DNA of 42,266 nt from Defluviicoccus sp. GTDB taxonomy: Bacteria > Pseudomonadota > Alphaproteobacteria > MPNO01. Below are positions 9,676-17,599 of the stretch, in pieces. The DNA lies in NCBI GenBank assembly GCA_022823775.1, contig JAJEHI010000048.1, positions 1 through 42,266 of the forward strand. The letters are read 5' to 3'. Position 1 is the first letter of the stretch; the number at the start of each line of letters is the position of its first letter. The position numbers and the translations under genes were made by a program. The notes below the pieces were generated by a model. That model did no database searches and was not told the origin of the DNA. It saw only the letters and a program-made list of their open reading frames with translations.

Positions 9676-10438
9676 CAACGGATCGCACAGCGCTTCCGAA
9701 CTTCTCGCGGTGATGAGCAGCCGGGTGCTGGAGGACGGCCAGACCGTCTTCGCCGGCGTCGGAATTCCCCTGCTCGCCGCGACTCTCGCCCAGCGGATTC
9801 ACGCGCCGGGGCTCACCATCCTGTTCGAGGGCGGGGTGCTCGGGCCGTTCATCGTCCCGGGCGAGCTGCCGCCGTCGACCAACGAGCAGCGCTGCACGCG
9901 GCAGGCCAACATGGTGCTGTCGAACACCGATGTATTGCTGCTTCTGCAGCGCGGCTATGTCGATATCGGCTTCATGGGCGGCGCCCAGATCGATCGGTAC
10001 GGCAACCTCAACAGCTCGTTCATCGGCGACGCGGACGATCCGAAGATCCGCCTGCCCGGAACCGGCGGGGGCAACGACATCGCCAGCCTGACCAGGATGA
10101 TCGTCTCCATGATCCACGAGAAGCGGCGGTTCGTGGAAAATGTCGACTTCGTGACGTCGACGGGCTACTGGCACGGCGGCGGCACCCGCAACGATTCCGG
10201 TTTGACGACGGGCGGCCCGTACCGGGTGATCACCGACCTCGCGATCCTCGGCTTCGACGGGGAAACCAAGCGGATGAAGGTCGAGGCGCTGCATGCCGGC
10301 GTCGCGCCCGAACAGGTGCAGGACGCGACCGGCTTCGAGCTGATGTTCGACGACGAGATCGGCAGGACCGAGCCGCCGACCGCGGAGGAGCTCGCGGTGC
10401 TGCGCGAGATGGACCCGGACCGGGTCTATATCGCCTGA
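9668..10438 (+). CDS. CoA-transferase subunit B (glutaconate CoA-transferase type)
   Basis: This 256-residue protein is the GctB-like partner of the preceding gene. Glutamate 54 in ILFEGGVLGP is at the same residue number as the catalytic Glu54 of the Acidaminococcus GctB subunit, which forms the glutamyl-CoA intermediate. This supports true transferase activity rather than the glutamate-less IpdAB hydrolase reaction. The motifs GYVDIGFMGGAQIDRYGNLN and GTGGGNDIAS are typical. Its ATG lies inside the end of subunit A (8-bp overlap), so the two subunits are made together. Confidence 0.88.
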   Translation: MTDNGSHSASELLAVMSSRVLEDGQTVFAGVGIPLLAATLAQRIHAPGLTILFEGGVLGPFIVPGELPPSTNEQRCTRQANMVLSNTDVLLLLQRGYVDIGFMGGAQIDRYGNLNSSFIGDADDPKIRLPGTGGGNDIASLTRMIVSMIHEKRRFVENVDFVTSTGYWHGGGTRNDSGLTTGGPYRVITDLAILGFDGETKRMKVEALHAGVAPEQVQDATGFELMFDDEIGRTEPPTAEELAVLREMDPDRVYIA

Positions 10439-10475
10439 ACGTCGCGCGCCCGGAACACGAGCACAGGGGAGAGAC

Positions 10476-11420
10476 ATGGCGAGCAAGATCGTCGGCATCG
10501 CGATGCAGAATTTCACTGCCGCACCCGAGATGCCCGATCCGCGGGGGCTGATCGACTACGCGGTCCGGATGGAGGAGCTGGGCTACGAGTCGGTATGGGT
10601 GTGGGACCACGTTCTGCTCGGCGTCGACCCCTATTTCCCGATCCTAGATTCGCTCACCGTACTGACGGCGGTCGCGGCGCGGACGACCGAGATCCGCATC
10701 GGGACCGGTATTCTCGTCCTGCCGTCGCGCAACCCGGTGGTGCTCGCCAAGCAGCTCTCCAGCCTCGACCAGATCTCCAACGGACGGCTCACGCTCGGCA
10801 TGGCGTCCGGCTGGTACAAGCGCGAGTTCGACGCCATGGGCGTGCCGTTCAACAAGCGCGGCAACATCATGGACCAGAACCTGGAGATCCTGACCCGCCT
10901 GTTCACCGAGGACTCCGTGACCGGCAACTACCCGCCCTACGAGCTGCGCGAAGCGGTGATGTCGCCCAAGCCGGTGCAGAAGCCCCGCCCGCCGATCCTG
11001 ATCGGCGGCTATGTCGACCGGGTATTGCGGCGTGCCGCCATCGCCGGCGACGGCTGGCTCACCTACTACTACACCGTCGAGGGCTTCGTGAAATCGTGGG
11101 ACAAGGTGCGCCGCTTCGCCGAGGAGGGCGGCAAGGACCCCGACACGCTGAAGAGCATCAACCAGCTCCCCATCATGGTCGGCAAGTCGCGCGCGGAGGT
11201 GGAGCGGCCGATGTATGAGTGGCTGACCACCGAATGGGACTTCGCCGGCTGGAGCGATTCGACCACCGAGAGCGCGGTGCTCGGCACGGCCGAGGAATGC
11301 ATCGAGCAGCTCCGCGCCCATCTCGACGCGGGGGTGCAGCAGATCACCCTGGTGCCCTACCGCTTCGACACGGAGCAGATCGAGCGGATCGCGGAGGAAA
11401 TCCTGCCGGAGATCGGCTGA
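10476..11420 (+). CDS. Luciferase-like (LLM class) flavin/F420-dependent oxidoreductase
   Basis: This 314-residue protein is a single bacterial-luciferase-like TIM barrel. The N-terminal SVWVWDHVLLG, the middle IRIGTGILVLPSRNPVVLAKQ and DQISNGRLTLGMASGWYKREF, and RPPILIGG are hallmark stretches. Annotation pipelines often call this group F420-dependent, but FMNH2-dependent monooxygenases share the fold and the cofactor cannot be settled from sequence. A strong ribosome site AGGGGAGAG precedes the ATG. It sits between the CoA-transferase and the amidase in the same direction, so it probably oxidises or oxygenates an intermediate of the same pathway. Confidence 0.88.
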   Translation: MASKIVGIAMQNFTAAPEMPDPRGLIDYAVRMEELGYESVWVWDHVLLGVDPYFPILDSLTVLTAVAARTTEIRIGTGILVLPSRNPVVLAKQLSSLDQISNGRLTLGMASGWYKREFDAMGVPFNKRGNIMDQNLEILTRLFTEDSVTGNYPPYELREAVMSPKPVQKPRPPILIGGYVDRVLRRAAIAGDGWLTYYYTVEGFVKSWDKVRRFAEEGGKDPDTLKSINQLPIMVGKSRAEVERPMYEWLTTEWDFAGWSDSTTESAVLGTAEECIEQLRAHLDAGVQQITLVPYRFDTEQIERIAEEILPEIG

Positions 11421-11421
11421 A

Positions 11422-12912
11422 GTGGCGACGGACGACGGTTTCGCGGTTCCGGAAACCACGATCGGCGATATCCATGCGGCCTATCGCGCCGGCGCGCTCA
11501 CGGCCCGGGCGCTGGTCGAGTCCTATCTCGACCGGATCGAGGCCTACGACCGGAACGGGCCCGCGATCAACTCGATCGTTTCCATCAACCCCGGGGCGGT
11601 CCAAGAAGCCGACCGGCTGGACGTCATCTTCCGGTCCGGCGGCCCGGTCGGCCCGCTGCACGGCATTCCGGTCATCATGAAGGACCAGGCCGATGTCGAC
11701 GGGATGCCGACCACGATGGGCTCGGTCCTGTTCCGGGATCATTATCCCGGGCGCGATTGCTTCGTGGCGGCGCGGCTCCGCGAGGCCGGCGCGATCTTCA
11801 TCGCCAAATCCACCCTGGGCGAGATGGGCGCGGGCGACACCCACGGCTCGCTGTTCGGCTCGACGCGGAACGTCTACGACCTTTCCCGCACCGCGGGCGG
11901 ATCGTCCGGCGGTTCCGGCGCCGCGGTTTCCGCGAACCTCGCCGCCGTGGCCATCGGCCAGGAGGGGTTCGCCTCGATCCGCCGGCCCGCGACCTGGAAC
12001 GGCGTCGTCGGCATGCGACCCACGGCCGGTCTGGTGAGCCGCGGCGGGGTCTATGCCGGCTGGCCCACGATCAACGGCTCGCTGGGGCCGATGTGCCGCA
12101 CCGTCGAGGATGCCGCCCGCCTTCTGGACGTCATGGTGGGCTACGACCCGGTCGATCCGCTCACCGCGCGGGGCGTCGGCCATGCGCCGGAGAGTTATGC
12201 CGCCGGGCTCGACAAGGACGCTTTGCGGGGCGCGCGTATCGGCATCCTGCGCGAGCCGATGGGATTCAACACCGAACCGGGCTCCGACGACTTCGCCAAG
12301 GTCGATGCGGTGTTCGATCGCGCGGTGCACGAACTCGCCGCTTGCGGTGCCGAAACCGTCGATCCGGTCGTCATCCCGGACCTCGCGGAATTGCTGTCCA
12401 CGCGGGTCAACGACCGGGCGGAGGAGGACGCTTCGTTCTTGGAATACGTATCCGGGAGTGCCGCTCCGCCCTTCGCCTCGCGCGAGGAGGCGATGGCCTC
12501 GCCGCTCTACGCGGAGACCTTCCGCGGCGTCCGCACCCGCTGGGCCGCCACCGCCACCGCCGAAGCCCGGCGCGCGTGCCTGGCGGCGCGCGAGCGGCTG
12601 ATGACCAACCTTCTCGCGGTCATGGCCGACCATCGCCTCGATGCCCTCGTCCACAAGGCGGTGGAGCACCAGCCGACGCTCATCGAGGACGGCGTCAACC
12701 CGCCCTTCGTCGACCAGAAAGGCGCGCCGCACCTCAACACGTTCCTGATCTTCGTGCCCTCGATCGTGGTGCCGGCGGGCTTCACGTCGGACGGGCTGCC
12801 TGCCGGAATCACCTTTCTCGGCCGCGGCTACGACGACGCGCGGATGATCCGCTACGCCTATGCCTACGAGCGGGCGACCCGCCACCGCAGGCCGCCGGCC
12901 TCAGCTCCCTAG
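11422..12912 (+). CDS. Amidase-signature family hydrolase
   Basis: This 496-residue enzyme of the GatA/FAAH superfamily hydrolyses C-N amide bonds. The Ser-cisSer-Lys triad is present: K87 in PVIMKDQADVDG, S161 in GGSSGGSGAAVS and nucleophile S185 in GFASIRRPATWNGVVGMRPT. The glycine-rich segment before the nucleophile is unusual, with GQEGFAS where most relatives have GTDTGGS. The start is a GTG one base after the preceding stop, so it is translationally coupled to the luciferase-like gene. It ends tail to tail with the TRAP permease gene, overlapping it by 12 bp. It may cleave an amide formed after ring opening of an N-heterocycle, or a small amide substrate. Confidence 0.9.
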   Translation: MATDDGFAVPETTIGDIHAAYRAGALTARALVESYLDRIEAYDRNGPAINSIVSINPGAVQEADRLDVIFRSGGPVGPLHGIPVIMKDQADVDGMPTTMGSVLFRDHYPGRDCFVAARLREAGAIFIAKSTLGEMGAGDTHGSLFGSTRNVYDLSRTAGGSSGGSGAAVSANLAAVAIGQEGFASIRRPATWNGVVGMRPTAGLVSRGGVYAGWPTINGSLGPMCRTVEDAARLLDVMVGYDPVDPLTARGVGHAPESYAAGLDKDALRGARIGILREPMGFNTEPGSDDFAKVDAVFDRAVHELAACGAETVDPVVIPDLAELLSTRVNDRAEEDASFLEYVSGSAAPPFASREEAMASPLYAETFRGVRTRWAATATAEARRACLAARERLMTNLLAVMADHRLDALVHKAVEHQPTLIEDGVNPPFVDQKGAPHLNTFLIFVPSIVVPAGFTSDGLPAGITFLGRGYDDARMIRYAYAYERATRHRRPPASAP

Positions 12913-15270
12913 CGCCGCTTCGGCCGTTGCACGCTTCTCCCGAGTCCGGAAGCCGTGCCAGCCGATCCAGAGGATCGCGACGGCGATGGCCGGTCCATAG
13001 AGCGCGCTGTCGTTCGAGATCACCAGAGCGGCGAGGGCGAGCCTGAGGCCGACCTCCCATAACGGCAGCGCCGCCCGGTCGAACCGCGCGAGCGCGCTCG
13101 CCAGCAGATAGAGCCCGAAGACCAGCCGCGCCAGCAGCCACAGCAGCGGCACCGTCTCGACCGTGCCGTCATATCCCGGCAGATAGGCGATTTCGGCGCC
13201 GGTCGATTTGGGGTCGACGACCGCCGGCTCGATCAGCAGCAGCTCGGGATAGACCGCGAAGACGAACGGGATTACGAAGATGACGATGCCCGACCGCACC
13301 GCGGAGAACCCGGTCGCCATGGGTTCGGCCTTGGTGATCGAGGCCGCTGCGAAGGCGGCGAGCGCCACCGGCGGGGTGATCGCCGAGGCCACCGCGAAAT
13401 AGAAGATGAACATGTGAGCGGTGAAGATCGAGATACCGAGCCCGGCGAGGACCGGCCCCATCAACAGGGCCACGTTGATATAGGCCGGCACCGCCGGCAT
13501 CCCCATGCCCAGCAGCACCGCCAGCAGCATGGTCATCCCGAGTGCCATGAACTGGAATATCACCGAGCCGCCCGCCCCCAGGTCGAGGCTCTGCAGCCAT
13601 TGCAGCACGTCCAGCGAGATGAAGAAGGGAAGCCCGGTCAGTTTGAGGCAGAAATCGATGATCGACACCGCCAGAAACATCAGATAGAGGGTCGAGATCA
13701 GGACTCCCGCGTTCGAGAACGCATCGAGCAGCTTGCGCGGCCGGAGCCGCATTTCCGGATCGAGGAAGAGGAGGAAACAGAGGAGCGCGACCGCCCACCA
13801 CCCGGCGCTCCCGGCATCGCCCGCCGCGTTCTGCAACAGCTTGAGGAACCACGGCAGCTCGGAGACCTTGCACACCCCGTCCGCGAATACGCGCTCGGCG
13901 CCGAGCAGCCCGTCGAACCAGCCGCAGCCGACGTTCTCCTTCGACGTGAGCAGCAGGAACAGGATCACCAGGATGGGCCCGAAGATCATCATCAGGTTGT
14001 AGATGTCCTGGCGCGAGAGGCGCATCTCCTCGGTCAACTGGCCGAAGGCCTCGATCTTCTGCTTCCGCGACTGGAAGACCGCCGACAGGAACAGGCAGAG
14101 GAAATAGGCGATCGCCGGAATCGCGGCCGCGACGATCACGTCGCTGTAGGGAACCGCGGTCAGCGCCGCCAGCACGAAGGCCGCAACCCCCATCACGGGC
14201 GGCATGATCGAGCCGCCCGACGAGGCGGCGGCTTCCATCCCGCCGGCGAAAGTCGGGGAAAAACCGCGCCTGATCATCATCGGAATCGTCAGGACGCCCG
14301 TCGACAGCACGTTGACGATGGGTCCGCCCGAGATCGTCCCGAACATGGCGGACGACACGATGGCCGCGTGCGCGGGTCCGCCCCGGAGGCGCCGCGTCCA
14401 GCGGAAGGCAAGCTTGATCAACGACCTGCCGCCCGCCGAGGCGCCAAACAGCGAGCCCAGGATCAGATAGGGGAAGATCTCGTTGAGGATGATGTCGATG
14501 AACCGGCCGAGCAAGCCCGACGCGTTGTTGGTCAGGATGTCATGGACCCGCGGCCTCCCGTCCCAGAGCGAGCGCGGGTCGCCGCCGAGCTTGGTCACGA
14601 GGTACTTGTCCATGCCCTCGGGACCGAAGAAATACCAGATGAGGACGGTGCCGATGGTGTAGGCCGCGATCAGGATCGCAACCAGGACCAGGGGAAATCC
14701 CCAGACCTTGATGTTGTAGGACAGGAACACGACGATGGCGAGGCCGACAATGGCCACGATCCAGCCCTCGGTGGTGTTCAGGCATTGCGGATCCTCTACC
14801 GTCTCCGGCTCGGGCAGGCCGAAGATCGCGGCGTTCTCCTTCTCGATCTTCATGGCCTCGGCGAACAGCCGGGCCCGGTCTCCGGTGAACTGATCGATCA
14901 GGCAAACCGACTCGACCTCGACGATGTAGGTCAGCGAGATGCCGATTGCCATGGCCACCAGCGCGAGATCCATGAACAGGCCGAAGCCGCGGCGCAGACC
15001 GCTCTTGCCGGCCCAGCTGCGCCACATCGAGTGGTGCAGCGCGACCGTCAGCATCATCAAGGCGAAAAAGAACGGGTAGTAGTACTCGAACGGGAACTTG
15101 CGAATGATGAAGCGGGGATCGCCGGTGACGTCCTTGACCCAGTCGTCGAGACCGGGGATTCCCGGCATCGCGTTGACCAGTCCGATCAGGACCAGGGAGA
15201 TCGACAGGAAATAGACGACGCGCTTACCGAATCCCCGGTCGGCGACGCGCGGGATTTCGGGGTCTGTCAC
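12901..15270 (-). CDS. Fused TRAP transporter permease (TAXI type, DctQ-DctM-like)
   Basis: This 789-residue inner-membrane protein has many hydrophobic segments. An N-terminal part (about residues 1-230) stands for the small DctQ-like subunit. The large DctM-like part carries FGTISGGPIVNVLSTG, MEAAASSGGSIMPPVMG and LLGMGMPAVPAYI, conserved in fused TAXI-TRAP permeases. These transporters import organic acids using ion gradients and an extracytoplasmic binding protein. The start is GTG at 15270, with a weak GGGAA ribosome site. It is the last gene of the run behind two binding-protein genes. Confidence 0.93.
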   Translation of the reverse strand: MTDPEIPRVADRGFGKRVVYFLSISLVLIGLVNAMPGIPGLDDWVKDVTGDPRFIIRKFPFEYYYPFFFALMMLTVALHHSMWRSWAGKSGLRRGFGLFMDLALVAMAIGISLTYIVEVESVCLIDQFTGDRARLFAEAMKIEKENAAIFGLPEPETVEDPQCLNTTEGWIVAIVGLAIVVFLSYNIKVWGFPLVLVAILIAAYTIGTVLIWYFFGPEGMDKYLVTKLGGDPRSLWDGRPRVHDILTNNASGLLGRFIDIILNEIFPYLILGSLFGASAGGRSLIKLAFRWTRRLRGGPAHAAIVSSAMFGTISGGPIVNVLSTGVLTIPMMIRRGFSPTFAGGMEAAASSGGSIMPPVMGVAAFVLAALTAVPYSDVIVAAAIPAIAYFLCLFLSAVFQSRKQKIEAFGQLTEEMRLSRQDIYNLMMIFGPILVILFLLLTSKENVGCGWFDGLLGAERVFADGVCKVSELPWFLKLLQNAAGDAGSAGWWAVALLCFLLFLDPEMRLRPRKLLDAFSNAGVLISTLYLMFLAVSIIDFCLKLTGLPFFISLDVLQWLQSLDLGAGGSVIFQFMALGMTMLLAVLLGMGMPAVPAYINVALLMGPVLAGLGISIFTAHMFIFYFAVASAITPPVALAAFAAASITKAEPMATGFSAVRSGIVIFVIPFVFAVYPELLLIEPAVVDPKSTGAEIAYLPGYDGTVETVPLLWLLARLVFGLYLLASALARFDRAALPLWEVGLRLALAALVISNDSALYGPAIAVAILWIGWHGFRTREKRATAEAALGS

Positions 15271-15297
15271 GTCGGTCGTTTCCCGCTGCGAAACCGA

Positions 15298-15320
15298 GGG
15301 CCGCGGGAGACCCGCGGCCC
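15298..15320 (-). terminator. GC-rich hairpin between binding-protein and permease genes
   Basis: A perfect 10-bp stem (15298-15307 with 15311-15320, loop AGA) lies in the 66-bp gap between the binding-protein stop and the permease start. On the minus strand it is followed only by TCGGTTTC, so it is at most a partial terminator. It could protect the upstream mRNA and lower permease expression relative to the binding protein, as in other binding-protein-dependent transporters. Confidence 0.5.
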
Positions 15321-15336
15321 TTCCGATCGGTCCTGG

Positions 15337-16383
15337 CTACGGCCTCGCGCAGTCGGGGATCTTGTGGCCCGCTTCCTCCCACGCCGCCACCGCGCCGGGG
15401 TGGTACTTCACCGGCACCGGTCCGCACAGGCCGGTCTTCGCCGGGTCGGTGTTGCCGATACCCATATTGGCCATATAGGGCGCCTTCGTCGTGAAGGCCT
15501 TCACGTTGGAAATCGCCACCTTGGTCAGCGCCTTGGCAATCTCGAAGTCCATCGACATGTGGACCATGTCGGCGCCCGCCGTTGCCGGGCTGCGCCAGAC
15601 GCCGTCTTCCGAAACCAGCGTCAGCCCCTTTAGCGGCTTGACGGTCTTCAAGTCGATAACCCAGGGCGCGATCCCCGGCGCCTTGAGATATTTCTGCATG
15701 CCCGCGGAGTTCCACGCCTTTATCGGCACCGACCAAGCGGTCATGCTTCCCGAGCCCAGGGAGCGGACGATCCGGGAATCCGGGAAGGTGATCGGCAGCA
15801 CCATCGCGTCGCCGGTGCCGTCGGTGATGGTCTTGACCATCTGGCCCCAGTTGGACTGCCGGCCCTTGTAATCCTTGCCGTCCGAATAGCCGGTCACCAG
15901 CCTGACCAGGGCACGGGCGATGCTCAGCGCGGCGCCACGCGGCGGGCCGTTGACGATCGTCTTGCCCTTGATGTCCTTCCAGCCTTTGACGGGAGAACTG
16001 TCGTAGGCGTAGAGGGCGTAGCCGCCATAGAGATAGGTGTAGAGCACCGCCGTGTTGGCGGCGAGCTCCGCGCCCTTCTTCTTGCCGAGTTTCGCGTAAG
16101 GCCCGGCTCCCTTGGACAGAAGGAAGGGCAGAATGAGCGGGACCGCCGCCACGTCCGTCTTGCCTTGGGCCACGTTTTGCAGCGAGTTGGTCAGGGTCTG
16201 GCCCTCGGCGATCTGGAAATTGGCGACGCCCGCCTGCGAGGCGAGCTCGCCGAGGGTGGTCACCGCTCCGTGCGGTACGCCGCCCGGAGGGCCGGTTTCC
16301 GCGGTCAGGTTCACCTGGGCGTTGGCCGATGCACCGAACGCCAGCGCTGCCGCTAGCGTGGGCAAAGCGAGTCTTCTGGACAT
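15337..16383 (-). CDS. TAXI family TRAP solute-binding protein, copy 1
   Basis: This 348-residue periplasmic protein has a signal peptide (charged MSRR, hydrophobic core, cleavage expected after ASANA at about residue 22). The mature part shows the TAXI pattern: LTAETGPPGG, FQIAEGQTLTNSLQNVAQGK, and DGTGDAMVLPITFPDSR. It should capture a carboxylated solute and deliver it to the permease encoded just downstream. It is closely related, without visible gaps, to the neighbouring copy at 16441-17487. The C-terminal thirds differ most, which may mean different ligands. Confidence 0.93.
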   Translation of the reverse strand: MSRRLALPTLAAALAFGASANAQVNLTAETGPPGGVPHGAVTTLGELASQAGVANFQIAEGQTLTNSLQNVAQGKTDVAAVPLILPFLLSKGAGPYAKLGKKKGAELAANTAVLYTYLYGGYALYAYDSSPVKGWKDIKGKTIVNGPPRGAALSIARALVRLVTGYSDGKDYKGRQSNWGQMVKTITDGTGDAMVLPITFPDSRIVRSLGSGSMTAWSVPIKAWNSAGMQKYLKAPGIAPWVIDLKTVKPLKGLTLVSEDGVWRSPATAGADMVHMSMDFEIAKALTKVAISNVKAFTTKAPYMANMGIGNTDPAKTGLCGPVPVKYHPGAVAAWEEAGHKIPDCARP

Positions 16384-16440
16384 TGCAGCTTCCTGTATCG
16401 GGTTTCGGGTTGTCGTCGCTCTCGTACGAGCGCGCCGAGA

Positions 16441-17487
16441 CTACGGCTTCGCGCAATCCGGGAGCTTGCGTCCCGATTCCTCCCACGCCGCGACCGCGCC
16501 GGGATGGTACTTGACCGGGTTGGGGCCGCACATGCCCGTCAAGGCCGGATCGGTCTCGCCGACGCCGGTGAACCGCATGAAGGGCGCCTTGTTCCGGTAG
16601 GCGTCCAGATTGTCGAGGAACACCTTGGTGAGCGCCTTGGCCAGCTCGAAGTCCATCGACGTCCGGACCATCTCGGCGCCCAGCGTCGCCGAGCTGCGCC
16701 ACTTTCCGTCCTCCGAGACGATGGAGAGCCCCTTGACCGGCTTGACGGTGTCGAGGTCGACGACGAAGGGCCCGATCCCCGGCGCCTTGAGGTATTTCTG
16801 CATCCCTTTGGAATTCCACGCTTTCACCGGCGTCGACCAGAGGGTGATGCTGCCCGACCCGAGAGAGCGGATGATCCGGGCATCCGGGAACGTGACCGGC
16901 AGGACCATCGCATCGCCGGTGCCGTCGGTGATGGTCTTCACCATCTGGCCCCAGTTCGACTGCACGCCCTTGTAGTCCTTGCCGTCGACATAGCCCGTGA
17001 TGAGCCGTACCAGGGCGCGGGCGTTGGTCAGCGCGGCGCCGCGCGGCGGGCCGTTGACCACCGTCTTGCCCTTGAGGTCCATCCAGCCCTTCACGCTCGA
17101 GCTGTCATAGGCATAGAGCCCGTAACCGCCGTAGCGATAGGTGTAGAGGACCGCCGTCGTCGCGGCGAGCTCCGCGCCTTTCTTCTTGCCGAGCTTGGCG
17201 TACGGGCCGGCGCCCTTCGAGAGCAGAAACGGCAGGATCAGGGGGACCGCCGCGAGGTCGGTCTTGCCCTGGGCCACGTTCTGCAGCGAGTTGGTCAGGG
17301 TCTGCCCTTCGGCGACCTGGAAATTGGCGATCCCCGCTCCCGAGGCCAGCTCGGCCAGGGTCGCGACCGCTGTATGGGGGGCGGTCCCCGGGCTGGCGGT
17401 TTCCGCGGTCAGGTTTTGCTGGGCATTTGCGGAGAAGGCAAACGTTGCCGCCGCCGCCAGCGCGGGCAGCGCGAGTAGTCTGGACAT
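16441..17487 (-). CDS. TAXI family TRAP solute-binding protein, copy 2
   Basis: This 348-residue protein starts at the ATG at 17487, preceded by AGGGAG with 5-nt spacing; the frame upstream of this is not signal-peptide-like, so the shorter start is chosen. The signal peptide MSRLLALPALAAA ends near FSANA. The body matches copy 1 at roughly three quarters of positions by eye, including YAKLGKKKGAELA and VKYHPGAVAAWEE. The two genes are 57 bp apart in the same direction, as after a tandem duplication. It follows the oxoprolinase gene by 112 bp. Confidence 0.93.
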   Translation of the reverse strand: MSRLLALPALAAAATFAFSANAQQNLTAETASPGTAPHTAVATLAELASGAGIANFQVAEGQTLTNSLQNVAQGKTDLAAVPLILPFLLSKGAGPYAKLGKKKGAELAATTAVLYTYRYGGYGLYAYDSSSVKGWMDLKGKTVVNGPPRGAALTNARALVRLITGYVDGKDYKGVQSNWGQMVKTITDGTGDAMVLPVTFPDARIIRSLGSGSITLWSTPVKAWNSKGMQKYLKAPGIGPFVVDLDTVKPVKGLSIVSEDGKWRSSATLGAEMVRTSMDFELAKALTKVFLDNLDAYRNKAPFMRFTGVGETDPALTGMCGPNPVKYHPGAVAAWEESGRKLPDCAKP

Positions 17488-17599
17488 GATTGCTCCCTGT
17501 TTTCCTCTTTTAGTCGGGCGACCGACGCGCGGCATACTACAGGCGCAATCTCCCAAGGGAAACTTCGCCGCCCCTGCCGCCGCGCCGAACCGGTCTCCG

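Noticed and set aside
13414..15633. Plus-strand open frame of 739 codons antisense to the TRAP permease
   Set aside because: Composition is His/Asp/Arg-rich and repetitive without any family pattern; the minus-strand permease has clear membrane segments and motifs.
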